This document shows, one piece after another, positions 9,684 through 19,667 of a DNA stretch of 64,000 nt. Position 1 is the first letter of the stretch; each line of letters opens with the position of its first letter. The notes under the pieces were generated by a model. It saw only the letters and a list, made by a program, of their open reading frames with translations, was not told the origin of the DNA and did not search any database. Origin of the DNA: Gautieria morchelliformis (taxonomy: Eukaryota; Basidiomycota; Agaricomycetes; Gomphales; Gomphaceae); the NCBI GenBank assembly GCA_015179125.1, contig WHVA01000340.1:1-64000 (forward strand), read 5' to 3'. The translations under genes and the position numbers were made by a program.

Positions 9684-11088
9684 AAGCTAGCATAGTCATA
9701 TGTGCACCAACTTGTCTCTGAGTCTGATACCTTGTTACGGGACCTGTTGGGGCCGGCTGCACTTGTTGTTGACAGATCTGTTCACTTCTCCTTATCGGTT
9801 CAGCGTCTCTAGGTCTGTCATCAACTTTCTGACTAGGTTGCAGCTCTTCAAGATGTTCCTCTGGTGCGCTTTCATCAATTTCTTCGATCTTTGCCTCTTC
9901 ACTGACTAAGCGACCGGGCACAGGCGCTGATGCCAGAATTGCCTTCTTCATGTCCCTGGACATAGGTAGCTTGGATTCCTCAATAGAAACAATTGGGACT
10001 TTTCCCTTCTTCATCTCTGAGTCAAACACAATGTTCCACTCGACAGAAACTTTGTGAGAGTCAGGCCAATAAACATAATGACCATGGCTCTGTGCAGAAA
10101 TTCCTATCCACCGAGCTCTCTTGGCACGAGCTGCCAATTTATCTCCCTGATTGACCTTAACGTAAACTTCGGTTCCCCATGTGTGAATGCCTTTGAGATT
10201 TGGTTTCTCATGGTGAATTATTTCGTAAGGCGTTTTATCCGGTAGAGCTCTTGTATGCATCCTATTCCTAAGATAATTGGCATGCTGTATTGCATAGCCC
10301 CATAATATCTTAGGCAGACCTGATTCCAATAACATGGCACAAGTTCTCTCAGTGAGAGTTCATTTCAGATGTTTGGCAACACCATTAGACTCTGGTGTGT
10401 CATGTACCGTCAACCGATGATTCGTGCCTTGTTTGGCCAGGTGCTGTTCGAATTCAGAGCTTGTATACTAGCCCCCTTGATCAGAAACAAGTGCTTTGAT
10501 GTACACATTTCTCTGTCGAAGCATTAAAGCCTCATAGAGCTTGTACTTTGAAAATGCTTCCGATTTGTTTGTCATGAGATAGATCACCAATTCCCTTGAA
10601 TAGTCATTGAGAAAAGAGATATAATATGACTTTTTATCCATCGTGAGGTGCCTTGCAGGTCCCCAGACATCAGAATAAATTCTGTCACCGAATTTTGATG
10701 TTCGGTCTCTGGGTTCTCGAGCAAGAGGTTTGCGTGCAATCTTGGCTTGAATGCACACATCACAGACAATTCTATCGCCTGTGGAGCTCAGTTCAATGCC
10801 CAATATTATGCCACGATTGAGTAGATGTTGTAGGGACTTCTGTGAGATGTGTCCCATTTTTTGATGAATTTCCCTGGCATACATACACATGTGGGCTTGA
10901 GCACTTGGTGACTGGAGGTCTAGTGGATATAAGCCATTGACCTTCGGTGCTTGCATCAATATCCTTCCAGCAGCGTTAGATATTGTGCATTTATGGCCAC
11001 CGAGTCGAATGTTGTAGCCAGCATCATCGCACCGACCGATTGGGACCAGGGCAGCAGCAATTTTTGGTGCATAGTACATATCTTGCAA
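9607..11088 (-). pseudogene. Copia-C integrase and linker
   Basis: Minus-strand reading from MQDMYYAPKIAA through the pre-integrase zinc region (HQKMGHISQKSLQHL, CDVCIQAKIARK) to the integrase core (IYSDVWGPARHL, FLNDYSRELV, ALVSDQGG). A stop near 10,468 separates this from TPESNGVAKH, which has the third catalytic Glu region, and a second stop precedes ERTCAMLLESGLPK. The C-terminal domain (TPYEIIHHEKPNLKGIHTWG) and an acidic linker rich in Glu/Asp lead to the reverse transcriptase deletion. Two in-frame stops and the reverse transcriptase loss mark it as dead. Confidence 0.85.
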
Positions 11089-11239
11089 TGTGACTTCTAC
11101 TGTTTTATCTCCAACCTTATTGGATAATATGAGCAGTACTGAGCCGAAGGCATCAAAAGTGCCTTGTTGGCTGCTCGGATAGTCCTCAGCTGTGAGAATT
11201 TACAGTAGTTCCTCAATAAATTTTTATGAGGAGTCATGC

Positions 11240-12241
11240 GCAATGTCATTACAGTGTCGAGTATCACTATAACTCCTGAGGATGTGCTCAGATTGAAATT
11301 AGAGCACTCGTCGAAATTGGTGAAGGCAAGATGCCCATCATCACTTTCCTCAGAAGATGTCTCTTCTTAGGCAACATTCGCTTTTGCTTTACCCTTCTTT
11401 TCTTTTTGCCTTTGGCTTTTTTCTTCTGACATGGTCCTTGACCTTCTTTACCACCTCCTTTAGCCCAGCAATTTTTGATAGAATGTCCAGGCTTTTTGCA
11501 ATTGCTGCATGTATGCGTCTTCTGCCCCTTCTGGTCCTTCTTAGTAGATGAACCAATAAACACCTGCTCTTCTTGCGGGAGTGTTTTCTTCCTGTCATAC
11601 TGAGCCTTTAGTACCCTAATAATATTATCAGGGACCAATGGCATCCCGCATTCTTCAAGCAAAGTGGTGAGGGCATTTATGACTGCCTCATAGGATGGTG
11701 GAAGTGATGCAAGGATGATGTCCATGAATTCTTCTTCAGAATCTCTGGCTCCCATCTCATTAAGACGAGCATAAAGGTCTTGGGCCTTGTCCAAATGATC
11801 TCTCAAGACTCCATCCTCAGGACATCTCATACTGCGGAGTTGTCTCTGCGGGCTGGTGAGCACCATCTTGGGCTTTTTGGTCATTTCATTGACCAATGCA
11901 TCCCAAGTCTCTTTTGCTGTCTTTTGTTGCTATAGCATCAGAGCTAGTGACTCTGACACTGAGATGATGATTTGGGTGTTGGCTTGTCCTTCTCTAGCAA
12001 GATATCTCTCCAGCCTCTCCTCGGCCTTATCTATCTGAGTTTCTTCAGCTTCTGTAAGAATATGGCCTGGGGGCATGACTGGAGGATCAGGAGGTTGAGT
12101 GACTCTCCCTTCTACATGCTTGAGTAGATTTTTGGACTCGAAATAGCTGATGAGAGTGGCTCGCCACAATGGCCAATTACTTCCATCTGTAGCAAGCTTC
12201 TCAACACCCAATAGCTTCTCAGAAGTGTCTCCGGGGCCCAT
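11240..12241 (-). pseudogene. Copia-C Gag and protease start
   Basis: Start at 12,241 (MGPGDTSEKLLGVEKLATDG), embedded in the sequence following the LTR. Gag motifs NWPLWRATLISYFE, LNEMGARDSEEEF and CCHC knuckle CSNCKKPGHSIKNC are intact. One stop (TAG on the minus strand) follows ALML near 11,930, and a frame change occurs in the Lys-rich linker near 11,390. The protease active site at about 11,260 reads DTV instead of DTG, removing the conserved glycine next to the catalytic aspartate. About 90% amino-acid similarity to Copia-A is apparent by eye. Confidence 0.85.
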
Positions 12242-12246
12242 AACCC

Positions 12247-12324
12247 TGTAGAGGACAGGAATTATAGGCAGTAGGACTGGGCTTGGTGCTCAAAAGAAGA
12301 CTAGAAATCAATTCACTCTCTCAG
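12247..12324 (-). repeat. Copia-C 5' LTR, 78-bp remnant
   Basis: Plus-strand text TGTAGAGGACAGGAATTATA matches the end of the LTR at 7,968. Similarity runs to CACTCTCTCAG and then stops abruptly. The remaining roughly 400 bp of the LTR are missing. The junction shares TCAG with the neighbouring sequence, which may reflect microhomology-mediated joining. Confidence 0.8.
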
Positions 12325-12364
12325 ACAGTTTCTCAGACAAGAAAACTTCTATATGCCTGCAGTG
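12325..12364. mobile_element. Terminal fragment of palindromic CACTG element
   Basis: About 40 bp ending TATATGCCTGCAGTG match the right end of the 385-bp palindromic element at 50,784-51,168, including AGACAAGAAAAC. It abuts TNP2 sequence on its right and the truncated copia LTR on its left. This is evidence for a second insertion of the same small element family. Confidence 0.6.
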
Positions 12365-13516
12365 TCACTGCAAACACCTTCCTCCATGTCAACAACATAG
12401 TCCATTCTATGATATAATCAACAGACTCACCTTAAATCCATCTGTTGACCCTCCAAATGTGATATCCCTTCCCTCCGAGAAGTATCTATGACCTTGATTA
12501 ACACCATCCGCGATCACATCCAATTCAAGCAAAGTTCGGTAATTTGAACCATCAAACACATCTGAGATTTCATCAGGGGTGTGAATGTACTTGCTCCGGT
12601 ACTTGAGCCACTTAATCATGAGCAAGCTTTCGTACCATGCCTTGAACCAAGGGACGATTGGGAGGTATGACCACCATGCAATTGGCTTGTCATTTGCATG
12701 GAAGTGAGGGAGCTTGCAAATGGGGGACTTATTATGTGCAGCTAGAGCAGCAACAAAGAGACAACATGATTTGTTACACATGTCATAAAAGACTGGCTTG
12801 ACACCTGAGAGGAGCTCCATGCGGCAGTACATCAGGTACTCGGTGTCCAGCTTTAACCTGTGTCTGAAGAACCAGCGCAGGTTTTGATAGGTTGACTGTG
12901 ATAGAATGGTGCCTTATATACGCAGTGCGAACACACTAATGTTATCAAGATCTTGATCGGTGAGTTCAGTTTTGCCTGTGCGCCAGATATGGGCAGAAAA
13001 CTACAATAATTGTAAGAACAGCAGAGAATGGAGCTGTTGCTCCCATTCATCACCAAAGCACTCCTGGAGGACTTGAATGAGATTTTCATCAGTAATCCCA
13101 TCTTCAACATCCTCCTCAGTACTATCTGCCTCTTCATCCTCTATGTTGAGTGCAGCATTGGCTGGAGGCAGAACAACATCACTAGAATCGGTGCTAGAAT
13201 CACTTGAGTCACCAGTAGAACTGTCATCTGTGTTGACCGCTTCTTCCTTCACATCCATTTGGTCATTCAAGCCAGTGTCCTCAAAGCCATGATCATAATC
13301 ATGGTTAGATATCGCCTGTTCACCATGATCATTATCAGGGTTAGATATTGCCTGTTCTTAATCCTCAAGATTAGATCTCATCTGTTCCTGACCATCCGAT
13401 TCTGACGAGTCAATAGCAAGCGCCGCTTCAACAGCTTGACAATGCCAAAGACGTTGTCTGGGACCTAGGACCTTGAGGCAGGTGGGGATGCAATGACAAG
13501 GCTGTTTATCAGCCAT
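12365..13516 (-). pseudogene. TNP2-type (CACTA-like) transposase, C-truncated
   Basis: Start at 13,516 (MADKQPCHCIPTCLK), the family's usual Cys/His-rich N-terminus. Next comes an acidic Ser/Asp-rich segment (STGDSSDSSTDSSD), then the TNP2 core: MYCRMELLSG, PVFYDMCNKSCCLFVA, SPICKLPHF, YRSKYIHTPDEISDVFDGSN, SEGRDITFGGSTDGFKV. These blocks lie in different frames at 13,358-13,579, 13,001-13,270 and 12,407-12,832, so introns or indels separate them. The protein stops at the palindromic-element fragment at 12,364, well short of the family's usual length, and the catalytic core is mostly missing. Divergent orientation to the gene at 13,692 suggests both belonged to one transposon. Confidence 0.75.
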
Positions 13517-13691
13517 AGAACTTAAGATGTGAAGAGTGGCGCTTACTCCCAGTGGAAATGGGATTCCTGAATCGCTCAAGTCAGTTCAATCTCAGCTAAT
13601 CACGTGCTAAGTGCTCTCTTCCTTATACCACCACCACCGCAACTGCTACTGACCTGTACCTTCGGTTTTCTTTGCCATACATACTGAAGAA

Positions 13692-15531
13692 ATGGCCAAA
13701 AAATCCAAGACCAAGTCAAAGCAGGTTCCTAAAGAATGGATATGTAATTTCTTTTTCGGTTGTGTTATAGCTGCATCACTCACACAACCCATCCCAGATA
13801 TTTTCAACACTCTCCACTCAGGGTATTAACCAAAGGAGCCTGCTCCCTCCCAATGCCTCTGGTAGTGTGATTCTCTTGTTTTATTTGAATGCATATACTG
13901 ATATATATTGGCTGCACATTACTAGCTGCTGGTCCCTCCCTTCAAATCAATAAATTCGTTACAGCTGCTACCCCTGAAACGACCATGGACACCTTCAGAT
14001 CCACCGCTCCCCTCTAACACCCTTCCTTCAACCACCTCCATGGCTGCACAGCCCAGCTGGTACTTGAAGACCAAGTGAACACTTTGAGTAGTGATGAGGA
14101 TGAGGATGACAGCTCCAGCAGTGACAGCAGCGAGGGATCCAGCAGCGACAGTGGCGATGGGTCTGGCAGTGACAGCAGTGAGGGATCCGGCAGTGACAGT
14201 GGCAATTGTTCTGGTAGCGACAATGGCAAGTGATCTGGCAGCAACAATAATGCAAATTATCAGCCCGAGCCTCCGAAGAAAAAAAAAACAAGGTAACTGA
14301 CATAGAATTCACACTCCCAGACCTCATCAAAAGGAGTAACAATGGTGAGCCAATCAACGTCATACCAAAACCCAATGGCACAGGCGGTCATGACTTCAAC
14401 ATTCGCACGCACATGGGTCTTGCAGACGATAAATCCTGTATACGGACATATGCGTGAATTTTTCACACTTATTATTGACATTGAACTAATGCACCATTCC
14501 AAACTGGCAGCAACCATACGTGGATGGTGTGCCAAGGTGCTAGACTGTGACAAGGCCATGCCTTACCAAGATAACCACAAAATTTTAATTACTGAAGCAA
14601 ACGTACATTATTACATAACTCTCTTTCATTCATGCTTTGGAGTACTAACAGTAGCCAGATACTACAACAATTTGTTGAGCTTAATTTTTTTCACAGCACT
14701 TGTAATCCTTGCCCTCATTCAACAGTGCCTCAAGAATTCTCCTGCTCAAGCCCGCGCCAGAGCACGCAAACACGTCACTTGCACCCATGTCACCCTTCAA
14801 GTTCAACCTCAAGTTGCTGGTGCCATCACAGCACCACTTGCCGCCGCACTGATTGCCCCTGTTGTCCAACGGTCGTCGCTGCTGCCACTGCCCCAGTGCC
14901 GGTGACCAAGATCAAAAACAAAAACAAAAAAGGCAAACAGGTCAACAAGGAGAATCCAAAAAAAATCTTACCATCCATGCCAGTCCCAGTATCGGTTTCG
15001 CTTACCATGTCCAAAAAGAGCATCAAGAAGACCAAGAAGAAGGCATTGCATGCAAGTAGTGATGTACAGGACTCAGCGGCTTCACCGGTAGCTTCGGTTT
15101 GTTTTTAGTTTTATTATGAAGGCTTATTACTAACTACCAGTCTAATCAGTCTGCCCTACGGGAGAACACCTGAGTCGCCGAGCCAAAACCAACGCCAAAC
15201 TTTCAACCGGTGGAGAATCTGTCACTAGCAGCTGGAAGCCGCGATGACCTCGAGATGCTCGGAATATCCAACAGACCGGCTAAAACCAAGGGCAAAAAAA
15301 AGTCTGCAGGCAAGGGTGTGACTGCCAAGGTGAAGGGCAAGATGGCTGCTGAACCGGAGAATACTGCAGGGAAGAAGAGAAAGAGATCGGCTGTAGAGGT
15401 GGATTATCAGGGTGCATTTGCCCGTGTTCACTTCTATCAAGCGTGGATCTTGCTACTTATTATTTCCCGCACCAGATGGACGATGCACCCTCTGGCTCCA
15501 CATCCAAGAAGAAATAATTGCTAATATATCT
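13692..15531 (+). pseudogene. TNP2-transposon accessory gene (Lys-rich, Ser/Asp-rich), degenerate
   Basis: Begins MAKKSKTKSKQ at 13,692 with a possible intron at about 13,748-13,771. A Ser/Asp tract follows at 14,085-14,235 (SSDSSEGSSSDSGDGSGSDS type), then PPKKKKTR and DIEFTLPDLIKRSN, GGHDFNIRTHMGLADD. Later exons look Lys-rich (KKSIKKTKKKAL near 15,010 and KTKGKKKSAGKG near 15,275). Several stops and frame changes interrupt it. Similar multi-exon, low-complexity genes accompany TNP2 transposases in mushroom genomes, and one lies at 53,420-55,914; the link is inferred from context. No enzymatic domain is recognisable. Confidence 0.45.
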
Positions 15532-16458
15532 CTGGCGATGGCCCTCCAACTTTTCTCTGCATTTGCAATAAATCTATCTAGGTCACACCTCGTACGCTGG
15601 CTTCTTGCTCTCGCCATGCTCTTGCTATGCTCTCGACTCGCATCTGCACTCGTTCTCACGCAATCTCGGCTCTCGCCGACTCACTCGTTCTTGCCCTCTC
15701 TCGGTCTCTTCGACTCGCACTAGCTTTCGCTCGCGTTCTTGCACACTCTCGGCTCTCCGGTCTCAACTCACACTGGAATTGCGCAGTTTCGGCTTTCATC
15801 GACTAGACACATCGGTTTTGGGTTGGGATTATGAGGATATCCGGCATTGTATCCAGTTACTGATTTATCAAAATAAAATGTACTTTTTTCCAGTTCTAAA
15901 TACGTTAAATTACAATGCCTCTAGGACTGTACTTCAGTGCAAAAAAGCGCGTCAAGTGACATCGGCGCTCTGTAAATTCAGTACGGGTGAAACGAGTGGT
16001 CAATATCTCTGCGTACTGAACTTCAGCTCTGCGGAACTGAACTTCAGTACATCCAGAACTGATATTTCGGTTCGCCAGGTACTGACGTTCAGGTCCCGCG
16101 CTTCCTGCAGTGTCACGGCTCGAATCCAAGCCCCATCTAATGCTGAAACAACTCGCAGCGTTGGTAATGACTCGTAATCGTTGGACCAACCTCTTCTTGA
16201 TGCGCCGATCGCACGGTGCTTTGGCCGCAGACGTAACAAAAATGCTTTGAGCAGTGATAATCAGCCGCACTGACGGAACTAACATGTTGCAACCAATCGC
16301 CGGACATTGCAATACTATATGACATAATGTAAATGACTCGAAGATCCTCAGGTTCAATTACAACCCACCGTCATATGATTACACCCGTCACGTGTAGGGA
16401 CGCGTCATCGCACCGAAGTGCCGCCAAGCACGATTACCTAAGTCCTAACGATTCTTCC
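15532..16458. other. Non-coding region with CTGAACTTCAG-type motif cluster
   Basis: No supportable gene. 15,600-15,780 is a simple C/T-rich stretch with repeated CTCGCAC/TCTCGGCTCTCG. Between about 15,925 and 16,100 there are several related motifs (ACTGTACTTCAGT, GTACTGAACTTCAG, GAACTGAACTTCAGTAC, GTACTGACGTTCAG) built on the small palindrome CTGAACTTCAG. Clustered short repeats of this kind are typical of subterminal regions of CACTA transposons, where the second transposon protein binds. Confidence 0.4.
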
Positions 16459-17187
16459 ATTCAAAATATTGTATTCCCAGTTCTTGGTCCGCGACGAATC
16501 CGTTTACTTGTGGATGGGTGTGGGTCCAGCTCCACATCTGGTGTACTTAACACTCAACATGCTTCGCAAGGAAGCTAGAGAGACCTTGAGACGATCTATG
16601 GGCACCCAAACTTCAACTTGAAGCTCACGCTGGTCTTTGTCGCCACCAGCCTTGGCTGCTAACGCTTACCGGTTACCACTAGCCTTCCCAGTGACTTTAC
16701 ACCTTATTTTATGAAATCTCAAGTCGTCCTTTTCACATGATGGGCTCTGTATAGACCACAGGTTTAAAAATAAACTTCAAAAAGAAGAAGAAGTAGGTTA
16801 ATCTGGACCAAGTAATAATATACCGTCAGTGCAATCTTGCAGCATCAGACGGTCCAGTGGGTCTGATGTTAAACTGTACGCTTGAGACGTTATCACCTAT
16901 AGGTCTCGGATTCCTCCAGGATGGATCGAATCCCCTTCTTCGATGTACATAATTTGGACATTCGATTAAATAGGATGTATCTGGATATGAAACCATCAGC
17001 GACGATCAAGTTCAATTAGACTCAGACAGGATATAAAGCTTTGAGTGAGAAAATGGTGGAAACGCTTCCTGAATATGTGGCTGTAGTGCAGTTGTTGTCA
17101 ATTCAAGCACAGTAATGAACGACATCTGCGCTATCATCCACTATCTCCGAAATTAAGTCATCAGTGAATAAATCTCTCAACAGCAAC
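16459..17187 (+). repeat. Duplicated segment, copy 1 (with shared terminal-exon-like ORF)
   Basis: About 730 bp repeated in the same orientation at 38,734-39,473 with high identity and small indels. Near the start both copies share CCCAG followed by an open reading FLVRDESVYLWMGVGPAPHL, then LRKEARETLRRSMGTQTST and a stop. This looks like a splice acceptor plus a terminal exon and 3' UTR of an unidentified gene. The downstream 550 bp have no coding signal. I do not recognise the protein. Confidence 0.7.
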
Positions 17188-17529
17188 AAGCTAATGACGC
17201 ACCCGGCTTCAGGGAAGTCCCCAAGTCAGGTTAATGAAAACCGGGCCGGAACCGGTGCGGTTTCGGAAGTTGTTCTGCTACATGCCCCCCATCTACTCAC
17301 CCCGCTCTCGGCGACCCAGCCTCCCCATCCACCAGTGCACGGAATGCAACTAGTCAAGTTCATCAAGGGGTCGGCCGGCCACCAGAGTGAATTGGCTAAG
17401 AATCATTTCCACCGCGACAGAAGCGAAAAGCGGACCCGCTGCCAACACCCACGGGACGAACGCCACATCTGGGATGCAGCCAAACCACGACGCACAAAAT
17501 GGTGGGGAAGCTTTTGGAACAACAAATAG
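17188..17529. other. Unassigned sequence between repeat and dehydrogenase pseudogene
   Basis: Open frames on both strands, but none gives a recognisable domain. The copy-1 flank differs here from the copy-2 flank, where a copia LTR begins. Confidence 0.4.
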
Positions 17530-18665
17530 TAATATGCAGGACACTTCAAATACTTAGTTACAACACGGCATTCATCTTTTCCATCAAATAATCCCAAATG
17601 TGCCGCTCTTGAGCCCTCATCCTGAAAAGCCGGATTGCCTGCCATTTCGTCCGCATTCTCGTACCAAAAGCGCACGCTGGAGGTGGCGACGAACCCCACG
17701 GGGTTCACGAGGAGGTAGAAAGGGACTTCGGGATAGGATGCAGGCGTCTGGCCCATGACGGCGAGCCCTACGTTCAAGAACGAAGAGAGATACCACGGAA
17801 GCGAGGCGTGGCTTGCGAACTCTGTCTTCGCGGCGTGAACGTTACGGAGGGAGTACCGCATGCAAAGTCCTAACATGCTGAGGTTAGCGTACGAGACAGG
17901 TAGCAGAGCGACACCCACATCGATAAACGTGTCCATAACGATAGAGTCTCACGAGCAGCATGCTAGCATGCCATGGCATATCAATGTCATCAATATCAAG
18001 CGCGGATCACCTGAACCCAGGTTTCATGACAGTCATGAGCCCCTTCTTCACGACACGGCAGGCGTCCACGGTGAGCGCATACCCAAGCATGAACCGCGAC
18101 AGGACCTGTACGGCAACATGCTGCTCTATCCCCTCCGAAGTTCGTATATACGTCCCGTTGGGCTGAGCACCTAAACCTGACGTGACATCTAGCATGCATG
18201 ACCTGAGCGTGAGTGGGAAGCGCACCTTGACACATGACGAGGTAGTCGATCCCGCGGGGCCTGCGCGTGTGCGGATGTCGTGAGAAAAACGCTTGGACTC
18301 TGTGAAGAGGCCCAAGTCCGCTTTTATGCAGTGGTGCTCTGGGGAAGCACCGAGCTTGTTCTTCTGCGAGATTTCCTACAGCCGTGCCAGCACGGCATGT
18401 GCTGGATAGCAGGACAAAAAGGCGTAGGCATATATCAGATCAAGGTGCAGGAGCGTACCTTTCGCCCCATTTCGGCCCACAATCCAAACCTTGGCACCAT
18501 CCTGTGCAAAGGGACAAGCGATGCCCTCCCCAATGCCCTCTGTTCCCCCCAGACGACAACGCGGTCGACCGGGATGGTTATGCAAGCGTTCCTTTCAGAT
18601 ATGAGGGACCGTTTCATGAGATGCGGTGTGGAAATTGAGCCATGGCGAAACGTTTATAACCATGG
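17530..18665 (-). pseudogene. Short-chain dehydrogenase/reductase pseudogene, copy 1
   Basis: On the minus strand the Rossmann nucleotide-binding motif reads GGTEGIGEGIA, then DGAKVWIVGRNGAKG near 18,500-18,560. A probable intron follows. Later blocks are ADLGLFTESKRFSHDI, PNGTYIRTSEGIEQHVAVQV, VKKGLMTVMKPGF and a C-terminal region (DTFIDVGVA, AKTEFASHASLPWYL, MGQTPASYPEVPFYLLVNP) down to about 17,530. The blocks lie in different frames and the expected YxxxK active site is disrupted, so the gene is dead. It is one of few host-like sequences in the window. The MULE at 18,751 lies about 85 bp beyond its 5' end. Confidence 0.75.
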
Positions 18666-18750
18666 TTGCGGCACAGCTTGCAGTGACGCGTGGGGCGCCG
18701 ATTAATCGGGCTCTATGCGCGACCCGCCTCGTTAGTTAAGCTAGTTACAG

Positions 18751-18912
18751 GGATCTGACGCTGTAACAACGAGCTTGGTCAGCTGCGGATTAAGCCAGAC
18801 CTTCGGATGTTCCAGCTAGTTGGCCCAAATACAAACATTCTACACAGTTCGTTCTCCCTTTTGGAGAAACCACCGTCAAGCGAGTCTCCTTCAAACATCG
18901 GACCTCGCTTGG
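18751..18912 (+). repeat. MULE left terminal inverted repeat
   Basis: Inverted copy of 24,893-25,057. Differences are a few substitutions and a small indel near the inner end (CGGACCTCGCTTGG versus CGGACAACCTCGCTTGG). Outside it lies the TAGTTACAG target duplication. Confidence 0.9.
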
Positions 18913-19240
18913 ATCTTGGGCAATACCAGTTCAAAAGTATGTACCCATTCACTCATGAATTCACATCAGTTAAAGCAAGTAACTCCGTGCCTTTTTTAGC
19001 AGTTTGCAATTGCGTACTGGCCAGATTGCCCGCAATCTGTGTCGATATCCCATCATTCGAAAGGCTCAAGGACAGACACACTAACTCGTGCGTCATGCTG
19101 ACACAGCGTCTAGCAGTTTGCGTGGTCTCCTCTGACAGGATGCGAAGTAAACATATTGAATTCGTCGCCATCATACTCACGGAGTCGTTTGTAACTGCGG
19201 TGCAATGTATTATTGCTTTGAGTTATAGGTGAGCCTTGTA

Positions 19241-19490
19241 TTAACAATGGCTTTCCACCTACAGTTACTATATCTAGAATCCGCTGATGTCTCGCATGCG
19301 GAGGCGAAAACACTGTCGGTAAGACACCTTCACTTTGTTTCGACATTTTTCACTGCCTCTATTGTATTAACAATAGCTTTCCACCTACAGTTACTATATC
19401 TAGAACCACTGATGTCTCGCATGCGAAGGCGAAAACACTGTTGGTAAGACACCTTGTTTTGATATTTTTCACTGCCTCTATTGTTCTCAT
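19241..19490 (+). repeat. Tandem duplication inside MULE (period about 127 bp)
   Basis: Two adjacent units starting TTAACAATGG (19,241) and TTAACAATAG (19,368) share CTTTCCACCTACAG, ATGTCTCGCATGCG and GGCGAAAACACTGT. The duplication lies upstream of the transposase coding exons and may contain promoter or 5' exon material. Confidence 0.75.
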
Positions 19491-19667
19491 CCCTTCTCCA
19501 TGCTCCCAGGTGAAAACATATGGCAAAATAAAATTCCATCTGTACCATGCAAACCTGTTATCCAGCGGGGAGGCGAGGTCAAAGTACGTTGCAGTTCTTG
19601 TTTGCTGTCAGCATCCTCCTGAACTCCGTTGCTGTCTCCATTGTTATAAATCCAGGTAGATCTCAAC

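Larger units (their letters stand above)
7968..12324 (-). mobile_element. Copia-C: minus-strand Ty1/copia element, 5' LTR truncated
   Basis: One full LTR (7,968-8,452) lies 3' of the coding region and only 78 bp of the other LTR (12,247-12,324) remains 5' of it. The internal region reads Gag, protease, integrase, reverse transcriptase, RNase H on the minus strand. Proteins are close to those of Copia-A although the LTR bodies differ. Defects include several stops, a mutated protease active site and loss of the N-terminal half of reverse transcriptase near 9,610-9,660. The 5' LTR is fused at 12,324/12,325 to a palindromic-element fragment. Confidence 0.85.

Noticed and set aside
16120-16200. 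tRNA-like signals (GGCTCGAATCC and an anticodon-like arm)
   Set aside because: The T-arm does not pair and the spacing between D-, anticodon- and T-like parts is wrong, so no cloverleaf can be drawn.
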